This document shows positions 13,133 through 26,465 of a stretch of 64,000 nucleotides of DNA, in pieces. The stretch is from contig VUYV01000010.1 of NCBI GenBank assembly GCA_008711295.1, positions 5,084,522 through 5,148,521 on the forward strand, read 5' to 3'. The translations under genes and the position numbers were made by a program. Every line of letters starts with the position of its first letter. Position 1 is the first letter of the stretch. Under the pieces are notes generated by a model. The model worked only from the letters and a program-made list of their open reading frames with translations, had not been told where the DNA came from and ran no database searches. This DNA comes from Anarhynchus alexandrinus (Eukaryota > Chordata > Aves > Charadriiformes > Charadriidae).

Positions 13133-16100
13133 ACATATAAAACTTAATACATGAATAGTATTGAACAGAGATTTTTATTGGGCCACTTCTAGAAACAATA
13201 ATGGATTTGTTATTTTGGACCATTTTTTAGCTATTCCCTGTCCTTAGAGGCCTATTGCTATTTCCTCTCTCTGTGGAGGCCCCACTAATTTACTCTGGGA
13301 GTGGCTGAGGACAGCAACACTACTGCTGAGCTGCTGACCTTGATCTCTTAGGCATGGTTATTCCATGCCAACCTCAAGAACACTTCTGGCATTGCTAAAG
13401 ATGAGCCATGGAAAAAAGTAATAGGAGACAGAAACAAAAAAGATTAAGAAATCTTGGTACTGTGAGGTACTGAGCAATTTTACCTCCTTTTTTACCTTTT
13501 GCCCCTGTTCCCTCAGCCCTCTGGAGATGCACAGTGAACTTCGCCTCCCTGCCTGCCTCCTATTTCCTTCACAATTTTGTTGGACAATTCACCGATCCTT
13601 GAGAAGTCCTTTCTCTTATTGCGACCCAGTGTCACTTCAGTACCAACAAAGAGCAGCAAATGAGGGAATAGCTCAGCAAAATCCATGAGACACCCTTTTA
13701 CATGCCAGAAGCATATCATAACACTTGACCAAATGGGGAGCCCTGGGAAGGTTTCCAGAAATCTCAAAGGAGCTACAGCTTCACTTGGGTTTAATTGTCC
13801 CAAATTCACTACTATCTCTTGTGTAGAAGCCTGCATTTGGCACTGCAGCATTTCTGATCATCAATTTTTGACTTTCCAATTACTTTATTAAGCAAAAATT
13901 TATTTCCAAGGCATTTGGGTGAATAACATTAATGCTTTGAACTTCACACAGATTCATTCTTATCCCCAGTGCCAAACTACTGCAACAGGGCAGTGCTGGA
14001 TGAGAGAACACGTGTGGATGTCAGCAAGTGCCACTCGCTTCTGGATTTTTCATTACCTCAAACGGTGGAGCTCCATTTTTATAACGTTAAATTCCCACCA
14101 GTTCCTGCTGACATTCATGATTTAACTGGCAAGGACTGCAGCGAACTGCTGAGCAATCCGTCTAAAGAAATAGGTTGGATATATTAGCTAGGAATTTTCT
14201 GGCACCAGTTCCTATGTTTTGGTTAGTCTATACCGCAGCACAGACATTCAATGATCTATTTTACTCTTTGCAGGGAACAACATTCTCCCCATTTTTTGGA
14301 GACAATCTAGCACGTGGAAAATAAAGAGGTGGGACTAGAGTCAACTCTCAGTTGTGCTGGTAGAGGTTTAGCGTAATCTCAAGGAAGTCAATGGTTTTGG
14401 AGAGTTTTGCACCATCAGCAGTGTAGTTGAGAGAAGTTATGGACTCAGTAACTCTTAAAAAGCCTTTGCACAATGCAGACCTAGGAATTCAACACCTGCA
14501 TCATTAAGGTTTTTGTTTGTGATTATATTTGATTAACTCTGAAACCTTTTTTAATTCAAAGTCAGGATGTGACGCAGTTCCAACACCACACAGCCACAAC
14601 ACTTGTGGAAAAGTATCCCTTAAAGAAAATAACTACACCCAATGTCAGGACAGCACTGCAGGATTAACAGCATCCTCCACATTTGGATATTGCTTTGTCC
14701 CAATTCCGAATCTATAAAAAACAGCCCTGCTCAGTCAGGATGTTTTGATCACTAAGACTTACTCGGGAATACAGACCTATGAATAAGAGCCATTCCTCCT
14801 TCCAAACACCACCAAACCACAGCAGAACATGAACTCTGCTCAAGGACACACATTTACTCAGCTGATGACTATGTTGCCAAGCTGCCTACCCATTTGCTTT
14901 ATTTTTCTTTTTTAAGGGTGTGGAAATCTTTGTTCACTTAAAGGCATCCTTCTGGTTTGTTGTCGTAGATCACTTACCTCCCGGGTGATGATTATCAGCA
15001 CAAGCAGCAGTGTGGGTCCTGGGATAAAGGTGCCTTATCCCAGGCAGAATTTGTCTTCCCACAGAACTAAGTTACACAACGACACAAGCGAGGTTGCATC
15101 ATTTTAACTACAGGAGGTTACATTAGTACGATTTCTGTATTTACATAAAGATGAAGACGAAGAAAAAAAATAATCATCTACAGGAACTAAAAAGTACATC
15201 TTGATTGATAGATGGCTGAGACAACCTGATAACAGCTTATGTGTCTAGAAAACACTGGCACATGGAAGGGAAGGAATTTTTTTTAAGAAGAAAGTGGGGG
15301 AGGGTTAGCTACAAAGGATAGATTGTGAAAAATTATTAAACCTAGACCCAAGAAAACATTTTTAAGCAGTGAGATCATTTAGACTACAATGTAGGCTCCA
15401 AGTGAAAATTGTTGAATTTCTGTCTCTGGAATTCTTTTAAATAAGTCTGAACAACGCACAGGAGGGAGTGGTGGTACAGGGCTCGGGGTGCACTGAAGGA
15501 CCAAAGAGATTATTTGCATAGTAGACAGAGGATACTGATACTGCTATACGAGTGACCTCAAAGATCATTTGGCTTCTGAATCATAAAGGATGATAAACAT
15601 CTCATTCTAACCACATTTCCAAGGTTTTGCTTACGCTGAGAAATCATACATCAGATGGTGCGCAGAGCAGCACGAGGCAGAGAGACAGATGCGAAAAGAG
15701 AGGAATCATTTGTAACCATCGCAAAGCGTCCCTCCGCGGGGAATCCTGCGTTTCTCGGGGTTACACAGAAATTATTAAGTACATTTCCTGCCTATTTGGT
15801 CAGAGGGAGCAAATATGCAGAATGGAAAGTAACAGCCTCTCAAGATGAGTAAAATTCAAGAATACCAACAGTCAAGAAACAGACTGGAAATATCAAGTCA
15901 AAACAGGACTTTCATTTTAATTCATCAAACCACTATCAAACACTCAAAGCTAGGAGAAAAATATAGCCAAAACCAACTAATAGCAAGGCAAATGCCTTCA
16001 ACTGATGGTCTGACTGAATGCTTCTCCACACTTACATAGAGAAAGGCTGGCATGTATGAGTCTGCCCGATCAAGAACTGAGAGCCTTCGTGATAGCATTT

Positions 16101-18420
16101 GCACCAAATTTTCAACTTCATTTTTAATTTTTTTCCTTTAGTTAATTATGCATTACATGGAAAATTCAAACTACATTTCACTTTGATAAGAATGGTTATA
16201 AAATCAAAATAGGCTCTGATTTTGGTGAAAATTTATTGTATTTTTGTAGAGGGGGGAAAAAACACCCAACCAGAAACAGGAAAAAAAAGAAGATATACCT
16301 TTGTGGGTGGCCTCCTGCAAAACTGGCAAAAGAAACCCACTGCTTTCCAGTTTCACTTCTATATTCAGGCATGTTTGCATAACTTTTGCATTTGGAAAGG
16401 ATCTTTCATATTTCAGGGGAAGATGGTTCTAGTAAGAAAAAATTCTTTACCCAATAACAAGTTCCTTTTGTATTCTTCATTTTTAGTTTAGCAAAGAAAG
16501 CTTCATCTTGTTCAATAACACAGTCCAAAAACCACTGAAACTTGATTCTTATCAAACAAAACCCTAACAAAGCTCTTGAGAACAGTACATCCTTGAGACT
16601 AAGGTTTTGACAGCGGTTTGTTCATCCAGGTTTCCTCCTACTTCTGCTCTTTATCTTCCCGGAAATTTTGCCCAGGTGGAATCAGAGAACACTGGCTGTT
16701 TGTCTCACATTTCTAGATGTCCAGATGTCTGACCAAGCTACTGGTGTTTTGGACCAGTCCTCCATGGAAGAGCGCTGGTCATGAAGTAACCAACTCTGTA
16801 AGTGCAATAAATCTAGTGCAGCTGCGTACCCAGTAAATTTGAGACGTCCTTCAGTGCTGCCTCACATCTGCAGAGCATCCTCTAAAATTTCCTGAGCACA
16901 CGCAGCAAGCAGGACACAACTGGTATGTAATGGGTTGACAGTGTGTTGGTGGTCCAGTGGTGCAGGACATGGACACCGAGTCCCACACATCTCGCGTATG
17001 AAGTCCCACACAACTTGGACACTGCAGATTCACTCAGGTCAAAGCACACACAGATCCTTGTTTGGAAAATCCTGGACAGAATGGTGACACCCAGGGTCTA
17101 ACAGATTTGTCCAACTCCTATTAAAATGCGCCAAAAATCAGGTGACACTGAAATTCTTTATGAAACTTGATCATTTAGACATAAGGATATATACTTCTTG
17201 CAAGATACAGCTAAATCAGCAAAGAACAACACTTCAGATTGGGAGGCAGATTGGAAGAATCGAGTTTTTTGACACTGCTTAATTAAGCTATGCTGCTTTT
17301 CACACCAGGACTGCCAGCAGAAGGCAAAACATATTGCAAGCATACAGTTCTCTCTACAACCAGACACTAAATGGCACTCCTTCTTCGCTTCCTCACTCTG
17401 CTACGTGCCGTTCCACCTTGCCTACCAACCACCCCGGCAGGGAACCGTCGTGCGCTGAGCGTGCACCAGAGCTGCTCTTCCCCAGGGACCAGGTGAGCTG
17501 TGCTGCTGTCCCCAACCAGTCCGCCCGGGAGCCCGCGGAGCCCCCCAGCAGGGACAAGGGCACTACGTCTCCGTACTCTAAGCAGGAAAGTTTTCTCCTG
17601 GCAAAGGGCCACAGCACTGAGCAATGAAAGCACCTGCGGCAGTGGTGTGTGTCTTTAGACCCCTCTGGCAAAGGGAGAGCAGATCCCAGCCTGGATTTGC
17701 ACAGCAGCTCTCTCTTCCAGCCCAAGCTCGGCACTTCCAAGTCAAGGAAATTCACCCTGGGCTCTTGGCAGCGTTTCTGAAACATCCTGTTAATCACTTT
17801 GCGGTTTTTTTAGAGCAAAAAGTGAAACGAAATGAAGGCCAAGGGTTTACCCTGACTTTGTCATTAAGGTGATCGTGAGGAGGAGAAACAAGATCAGAGC
17901 AGCTAACGGGTACACAGAGGTCAGAGCAGGAGCTTCAAAGTGTGTAGGTGCCTTATTGATTCTGCCTTCAGATCCTGAAACCAATAAAATTCCATTCTTG
18001 AGATCCTTTCTATAGAGGCCAAAGACAGTAATTTCTCCTAGGTATCTAAAGAACTTGAAATTTGTTTTGAAAAACTTGAGCTATTTTCATTTATTACAAA
18101 GGAAGTGAGAAAGGTATTTGCACGTGACAATGATTTCTGAAGAATGGGGAGAAATCAATACTGCAAGACACTTCTGGTGTTAGTCTGCAGGGAAGTGTGT
18201 TTCTGTCCTTTTCCGCTCTAACACAACTAAAAGGTGCTTTGCTTGGACTGAATGGTCATTTTAAGGTTTGGGGAGCAAGGACTGTCTTTTGGGTTTGTGT
18301 TTTGAGCCAAATTTGCCCACGGGTGAAAAATTCTCCTAACAGTTAACACAATGATATCAAATTCTTACACCAATTTTACTGTAAATTGGAAGAAAATGAG
18401 TAGCAAAGGCCTCGTGCAAC
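13133..18420 (-). other. Presumed intron sequence, nothing recognised
   Basis: Unique AT-leaning sequence. The overlapping frames at 17367-17872 on both strands are opposite readings of one GC-richer patch and show no domain. No repeats longer than short homopolymers were seen. Confidence 0.55.
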
Positions 18421-19526
18421 ATGACATCTTGGTATACAGTGGTCAAAATATTGAGGGAGTATGACTGGCTCCTTGAAAAAATGTGGATGGAAAGCCTAAA
18501 AGATACCAGGATATCTGGGAAAGATGGAAATCACCAAGACTTCACCTGGAGACCTAAACTGGCTAATTGGCTCGAAGTGGCTCAGCTGGCTGAGACAAAA
18601 AGAGAGGAACTGGAAGAACAAACCAGTAACAACAGATTTGAGGAGTAAAAATTTTAGACTTTTTACAGTTACACTGCAGAAGTTGAAATAGTTTTGGTGA
18701 ACTGAAGAAACATACAGAAAAACAGCCCAATGCTAATTCAATCAATTATTGAAATCTGTTGAGCAGTTTTCAGAAAATTGGAGCAGAGGGATGAGAGGAA
18801 GGCACTGCTACATGAACACAAAGCAGTGATTTTTGGAAAGTACTACAGGAAAGGAAGGCAGTATGTATGTATGTCCTGCAAATTGGATTAAAAAATAAGT
18901 ATGAATGGAATAATGAGATTAAGCACAGTGAAGTGCATATCCCAAAAGAGGGCAGTACAAAGAAAATTCAGAAAATTATTTAATCAGAAAGCACCAGAAG
19001 GAATGGAGGTGCGATTATTACTGACAGAGCTTAACAAAATTACATCTGAGCTCTGAATGCATCTTTAACAACTGCTGGAGGAAGGCGTACCTGACCAGGT
19101 GATGGGTAGAAAGACTGCGCTCATTAAAAAGAAAAAGGAGCAGCTTGCTCTGAAAGCCCAAGATGCGTAACTTGGTCGCTTACGATCTGGAAGCTTCTTA
19201 TCAGATTCATTAATGACAAATTGGTTGAACTGGTTGAAACTAATGATGTGTTTCTCGAGGTGAGGAAAGGTATCTACAAAGCCTAAGGCGGGGGGTAGGC
19301 GGGAATCACCTCATGGTGGCCCGGTTGCCAAAGGCAGAAAAAGACTCTCCCTGAATGCTGAGCAAATTATGTGAATGTGTATGACATTGTCATAAGCCTG
19401 TGTGCTAAGCCATGAAAGCACATCTGTTGCAACTGTACCGTCTGTAAAATAGCACATAAAAGCATACAATCTATGCATAGAATACAGTGGAAAAACACTA
19501 AGACAAATAAGAATATTTTCCAAGGG
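18421..19526 (+). mobile_element. Decayed non-LTR retrotransposon reverse transcriptase, probably Dong/R4-like
   Basis: Seen: a 75-codon lysine- and glutamate-rich open stretch (18421-18648). The same frame later reads QLLEEGVPDQVMGRKTALIK (from about 19068). After a frameshift near 19166 comes VTWSLTIWKLLIRFINDKL, then VELVETNDVFLEVRKGIYK (19167-19283). Still in that frame follow VYDIV (19377-19391), WKN (19488-19496) and IFQG (19515-19526). Family knowledge: this order matches the finger-domain GRTxLIxK, the YRPITCLPxxxKLLT..QKG block, the catalytic AYDSV, the HWKT and the RGIFQGDSLSP blocks of LINE reverse transcriptases with a restriction-like endonuclease (Dong/R4 and relatives). The spacing from YD to WK, about 36 residues, also fits. 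Inference: an ancient dead copy with at least one frameshift and several stops. Its motifs differ from those of the CR1 copies here. The 5' and 3' ends are not defined. Confidence 0.6.
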
Positions 19527-22115
19527 GCTCTGATAATTTTTCATGAACAATGAAAGATGTTGCTGTCTCACAACAGACATAAAAGAGGTGTGAAGGAGTG
19601 AGGAACCACGTGTGTGGTTTCATTAGGAGTACATAGATCCATTCCATCATGTCCACAGATACACTCCATCATTAAGAATCCGTAGGTCATATTCTCAATT
19701 CTTAACACAGCTTCAAGTTACAAATTAGTTTCATTGTGTTCAAATGAATCTCAAAGTAAATCATCAAAACCCAGGAGGTACAAAATTAAGCAAAACAGAA
19801 GCAGACAAAAATACTTTGCAATTCAGGCAAATTCAGCCACACAGTTTCCCACAGCCTTGCACTGGGTCTGCCCCCACTAAACTCACTGGGAAGTTTTCCA
19901 TTAAAATCAGTGTGAACGGGATCAAGTGCATGGCTTGGCTGAACCCTATCCACTTGCCAACCAGTAATTTATTATTACAAAGACAGTTCCCAGAAAACGC
20001 ATTTGTATAAGGTCTGTGAGAATTAGCTATCGCATAACATGCGTTGCCTGCAGGGATTTTGAAAGAGACACTGTAATTTATTTGGTGGGAGCACCGTTCC
20101 ATCTCACATTGCAAAGACTCCAAGCTCTCCTTTAAAAACTTCAAAAAACTGAAAAGAAATAACCTTAAGGAAGAAATGTGGCCTTTTAGCGAAGGGATTC
20201 TTTCTCCCAGAGATTCTTGGAAATGCCCCCGCCATCACTTCAGAGACAATCAGGCTTTCCAGTTGTCTGACCTGAGACCCACAAGGACTGTAAATCCTAC
20301 CAGTGCAATCAATCTTATCTGCTGCAAATCTTCAGAGCTTAGAGACGCACCAGTTTCCTTGCAAGGAACGCTCTGCCCTTTGCCCGTGCTTTCCAGCAGG
20401 GTTTCAACAGCACAGAATACCATTTAATTCTCTTCAGGGCGTCTGATAAGAGGGTCCCAAATGGAACAGCAGGCTATCAGTTATTATGGACCAGTAAACA
20501 CCTCCACATAGATCTAAGGCTTAACTAATTCAGGCCGTGCGCCCTTCCCACCCACATCCTACCACCATCGCCAACAGCCAGTGTAACAGTAGCATGAAGG
20601 CATCCAGGTGAGGCTCTCAAGTCTGTTAGCACCTCTAATAAAAGCATAAATAGGCGTTGCTACAACATTCTCACAGTCATCTCACCTCTATCACACATCC
20701 AGCCACAAATACAAACCAGATCCACGGGCAAAAAATGGCAGAAACTGTCCCCTCGGGGCTGTCACTTGGTGTTACTCACTGTCAGTGGAGTCTTACACAA
20801 AACTTCCACTTAACTTTCAGCCCAGACCTCATTCCGAAGCCTGGGTGTTCTCATCTGCATTTTGTTGCTATGCTGTTGTCCGTACGTCTTGCAGCAGACT
20901 GATAGATTTTGCCAGTCTTCCAAAAATATTCTGCTTCAGTAATTTATGACCTGCAGGTCAATATCTGAAATGCTACAATGTGTTGCCATGGAAATGTCAA
21001 TACCATCCATTTCTCTGCACACATGTAATTGGGATATCCAAGAAAAATACCTGGAAATTTAGAAATTACATTCAAGTCATCTTACGTTGACTCAAAATCA
21101 GATTTTCCCCCTTTGTTAGGTATTATGCCGGAGAATGAGTAGCATTTTAGGGCTGCCTAGGACATTTAATACCCCTGGCTAGAGCCTTTGGGCTGCCTTC
21201 TTCTCACCATTTCATAGTTTAACAAGTCTCCAGAGACTCTGCTTAAAGGAAAACAAAGCAAAAAAATACTTCAGCTTGCAAGTAGAATATAAAGTTAAAA
21301 CGTATGATTTTCAGCCTGATTTTTAGTCAGCGCTTTCTCAACAGGGATTGGGAAATGGCTAAACTGAGCTGGCTGGAAGAATGGCCAGCAAGTCTGCGAA
21401 CAAGGATTCAAGCCCAGATTTAATCTATGGCTTTAGACAATACATCATTTTAAGCTCAGATCCCTGAAAGAACTGATTCCCCAATCCCCATGAAATCCAT
21501 TTTTTGATGTATTGAAAAAAAATCTGCTTTAGAAGCCACTGAACAAATATATTCAAGCCCTAAATATCTGGGGTTTGGCATACCCCACTTCAACATGAAT
21601 AAATGGGTATGAGAGCACTGAGACGCAGAGAAGATCTCTGTAAAATGGGGACTGAACCTCTGCCCTGCTCCACAGGGAGAAAGATATGAATGACTGCGGT
21701 ATGTTCGTTACTATAAAAAACAGTCTCTCTCTAAAAAAGGAAAACCCTAGAAAGAAAGAAACCCAGTAGGACGAATGAACTCTGAACACTATGATATAGT
21801 GAAGCTCAATGAGACAAACAGGATTGCTGCCCACTCAGCAACACAAAACACAGCTCACAAGAAGCAGTTCTCAGCGCCTGTTAATTCCGTATATATTAAT
21901 AGTCAGTCAAGGGCAATTTCTCATGTCGCTATTCAGTTACTGTTGCTACCGGTCACACCAGATGCTTTCCTATGAAGTGACCTGGGTTTGTTAACCTATG
22001 GAAGAATGATGTTTCCAAAATGTGACCACTTCCCACATCCAAAGACCCATTCAAAACCCCATGTCACTTTAAACCACACCGCCAATTTATTCCGAAGAAT
22101 AAAAGATACTTCACC

Positions 22116-22131
22116 AAAAAAAAAAAAAAAA
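22116..22131. repeat. A16 homopolymer
   Basis: Sixteen consecutive A. No retrotransposon body or processed gene copy was recognised immediately upstream. Confidence 0.9.
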
Positions 22132-22659
22132 GAGATCAGACAGAGAAAACAAAACAAAACACTGGTTCATATTTCTTTAAAAGCTGAAAAAAAAACCCTG
22201 CCCCACCAAGGTGAACTTTTGCTGCTGACTTCTCTGCTAAGTGCGCGAGGTGGTTTTTGACGGGAGGCGCAGGGATGGGCATTTCGGAGGCAGCTGCTTC
22301 AGGCATAAAACATTTCTCAGTGTCTCTCACCATTGACAGCCAGTAAGCACTTTCAACAACTGTTATATGCCTCCACATGTACAACAGGAAAAAAGATCTC
22401 CTTGACTGGCAAACAGACGTGGTCACAAAGCGCACAGATACCTGACAAGATCGTAAGTTTAACAAATTCCCACAGGTGGCAGTTCAGAGAAACCACTATT
22501 AGGCTTTTCTTTTCAGGTTACTTTTAGGACTGACCATGTCTCATGTGTGACTCATTCTTTGGATGAAAGAATCCTTCCTAAAATGTTCTGTAAATAATAC
22601 CCCAATTTTTAAAAAGCTACACTTGTTGAAGCAATGTTAAAATATTAAGAGTTACTGGC

Positions 22660-22680
22660 AAAAAAAAATAAATAAATAAA
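22660..22680. repeat. A-rich AAAT microsatellite
   Basis: A nine-base A run followed by three ATAA-type units. Low-complexity sequence. Confidence 0.85.
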
Positions 22681-25600
22681 ACCAAAGTAAAAGCCATGTC
22701 TCTCTTAAAATTGACAGTCTGTACTGGCCAAACCCTGCAAAATGGAGCAAAGCCCAGGGAAATGAATTTTGTTCCAAGGACAACTGTCTGAAGCCCAGCA
22801 GTGCTAAAGAAAGTGCTCCTTAGCCCGGCGAGGCTCCTGCAGCACGACAGCCTCCAAGCGGGCCAGCAGCGAGGGCCTGTGCGGGCTGAGCCGCCAAGGA
22901 CCGCTGCTCCGACCTCCTCCCCACACTTGGTCCTTTGGGATTTCGGGCCGCCTTTTCTCACACATCCATCACGCAATATTGCAAACGGCTGCTGAGAAAC
23001 CACCTCTGAAGAACTACCTACCTGTGGAACTGTCAGCTCTGGAGCTGAAGTAAAACCAATCTCTAACCCCCTCTCCATCCAGATTGTGATTAATAATTTT
23101 TCCCCTTGAAAGCACTCCACATTGCCGGGCAGGCGAGCCGTGCCAGATGGTCCGAGCACACACAGAGAGCTGGAACAAGCAAGTGACTGCACAAAAACTC
23201 CCAGATAAAAGGAAGAGCAAAGATGCATACCAGGCTTTTAATCAAAGAACCTGCTGAAAAATAAAGCACACGGTGTTTAACCCATTAACAAGCACTGCGG
23301 TTCCAAGAGCCGTGCAGCATCACGTAGTAGAAGAACCTCTTGGTCTGCAAGAGACTTCACCCTTTGCACGGGAATGGGATGAGTGGACAAGGGAACCAGG
23401 TGCCACTCTCTGTGAGGGTCTCTTTCAAGACACGTAGGCAGCAGAGGACAGGGTCTCCACGGACATTGAAAAAAGCAATGCAATGATTCAGTTGCCTGCC
23501 TTGGCCTTGTTTGACCATCAATAGCCTCCAGCTGGTGACCACATGCTTTCCAGCAATGTGGCTCAGATGGCAACAGCTGGCAGAGGGACTGTGTGGTCGG
23601 CAAGAGAGAAGGACTAGTCTGTCATTAGCACAGAACTAGACTGGTTTAAAGTAATTACCAACCCATTCCCTTGTTCTTGTTATGATAGTAGGGTTTCAGC
23701 AATAAAGTATGAGGATGCAGGTCTGTGCAGGCGGCGTTGCAGGTTCGAACTAGGCAAGAGCATCACGCCGCAACTGGGAGGTGACGGCAAGTCACTGAAG
23801 CAGACAATGGTTCCTGCTCACACGTGGGCCTTTAACAGAAACAGTTCAAATCCAAGAAGGCACCTCTGTATTAACAAAATAATCATTATTTGGCTTAAGA
23901 GTAGAGCACGTTCCAAGTCAGTGCTGCAGACAGAATATTTTAAATCTAATTTGCAAATATTAGGTAACACAACTCCCGAGGTCTATATTCAAATGAGCAA
24001 AGACTACTAAATTCAAACTATTACCAGCAAACATGCATGTGAGACATTGTGCCACACGCAGCTCGGGACAAAATATTTTGAAAAATAATTATAAATCAAT
24101 CATTTGTAACATGGTCATTTAGAAAAATCAGAGTTTGAGCTCATAATTTGCAGTAACATAGTTTCTGCTACTGCCTTAAACTTATCCCACTGTTTCAAAA
24201 CAGTGTTTCTGCTTTATAGAAAAGCACAAATTTTCAAGAAGAAATGAATTTACCACTGTGCCAAAGTGCAGATTCAAAGCAATCGAAATCAGAAATTTCA
24301 CTGGCTTCTTCCTGGGCTGAGATCCTCTTACGTTTTACAATTTCAGGAAAGCACAGGGGAAAGGAGACTCGCACTAGCTGAAATGAAAGTTAGCGCTGCT
24401 GTTGCTTACTTTTCAAGTGAAAGTCATTTTTATATAAAAAGTCCAGGCAGCTCCAAGCATCGCTTATGGAATTCAAAACACAGAGAACACAAATAAATAA
24501 GAAAGAGTTACAAACAGGCTACAGAAAGTTATTACCCAATACAGGCTCTAGCTATAAACCAAGGCTCTGTAGACCAGGGACCTAATTCATACCAACCACC
24601 GGGTTACTACAGGTGTACTCCCCAGCCTCCCACAGAGCGTAACACATGCTTCGCTAAAGCGTGAGCATCAGAGAAGCACGCGCTTCCCCGCTCATCACTG
24701 CACCCGCACACACCGGGGGAAGAATTGGGCCCAAAGCGCTGCATCCCCCCCTCACCCTATCTACAACAGGCAGGTGAAACGCTCTGTACCCTCCCTGTCC
24801 GGCCAGTCCGCCCAGCAGGTAGTGGTGGCGAGCAGAAGTTGTCTGCACTGCTGCATCTCACTGAGCCACGTGGGACTGCGGTTGCAACGGGGAAGGGAGC
24901 AGGACAAGCAGTCGTGGCCGTACTGGGAGACGGGTTTAGGGCGGTGGGAAGAACAGCTTTTAAAGGGAGCAGTGCATAATGCAGTGATTCAATGCATTAT
25001 ACCATACAAAATCTACCCTATACACGGACAGCTAAAGAAAACAGCCCTCCAGCCCAGACATTAGCTACCCGGGCTTTCGCTTTGAACGTGCCCGATGACG
25101 ACTGTTTACGCAGCACCAGCTCTGAGGCACCGAAATACTCTCCCTTTAACCGGTGTTGAGCTCATGAGCAACACAGCATCTGCTTGTAGAGACATGCTTG
25201 GCATACAGTAGCCACCATGAATTAAATTCGTGCAGAGAAAGACCAAGCGACATGTTTCTCATTCTTCAGCTGGGTCTCGCTCTGCTATAAAGGCAGCGAC
25301 CCTTCCCGTCCCTCTTCTGCAAGGACCGAGACGCCAGCAGCACACAGAATTGCTTCGGTGGCCGGCCACCGAGGAGCAGATTTCACACAGCTGAGAACAT
25401 CAGAACCAGCTGGAATACATTTTTAATCCTTGGACCACTTCACAAGGCCTCACATGTGGCTCTTCTGTTGCAAGAAATGACAGAAATGTGGATGTTTGAA
25501 GGATATCCATCTCCCTTGCAATTCTGGGCTTGCCCATTGCTTTCATTTGATGATGCCTGGAGCCTTTAGCCTGATCAAACCACTTTATCATCATTGTCAT

Positions 25601-26406
25601 GGACAGCAGACAAAATTTATGCTACTTTTAGTCAGAAAACATTTTAAACAGAAGATGTTTATCGGCATTTTCTACTAGAGCTTATTTTAGTGACGCATAC
25701 CAGATGCTATTTTGCGTATTGTTATTAAACACAGAGTTTGAATCCCATGGTACAAAACAGCAAACACTACATGCTACCCATATTTTTGAATTCTCAGTTC
25801 CAGAATCCATTTCCTAAACAGAGATATGGGTTGCAGAACACTTTCAGTTTGTCAGGACAGAATATTAAGGTCTTTCTGCGAACAAGTTTCTCCCCCTTTG
25901 TGCCTGGCAGAGACATCAGAACCTGCTGGATCATTGCCATCCTCTGTCTTCCTCAGCAGGTTGGACAACATGAACACAGCTTGTAAATAAACAAACCCCA
26001 ATAGGATGACACTTCGCGGAAAAACTCACCAGTAAATGTGAAACTGCAGAAACCGTGTGGGTGTGCACATACATTTTCATAAGCAACAACTTCTCACACG
26101 CCTGTGGGCGGCTGCACACACTCACCCAGCGGGCGCTCGCATGGGCTCCGAAGGCAAGGGCTGGCTTAGGAACTGCCGCTCCGAGGAACTCTGCTCTTCC
26201 ACCGGGCTATTACCAGCAAGAAACAGGATCAGCTTTCAGTAAAAACGAGGTTTATGTTACTCTTGTCCAAAAGGCAAATATTTGGTTCTCGCTTTTCTCC
26301 CAGGAGACCGAGAGGCTAAATTCATTAAGGATTGTGAGATCAATGGATATTATAAGGAAAAGTAAAAACGAACCTTAATGAAATCTGTTGTAAAATGTTT
26401 TGTCTC

Positions 26407-26465
26407 TATAAACATGTCTATAAACAAACAAGTGTTGACTAAATGTAAACATAAACAAACAAGTG
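26407..26465. repeat. Short direct repeats with clustered forkhead-like motifs
   Basis: ATAAACAAACAAGTG occurs twice (26420-26434 and 26451-26465). Within 59 bases there are also TATAAACA twice (26407-26414 and 26419-26426) and a canonical TGTAAACA (26444-26451). The repeats are exact. Binding by FOX factors is only a motif-based possibility. Confidence 0.6.

Noticed and set aside
22617..23228. Longest open frame, 203 codons, minus strand
   Set aside because: No domain, family motif or splice-compatible context. It spans a GC-richer patch with an overlapping opposite-strand frame. Long frames arise by chance in such patches.
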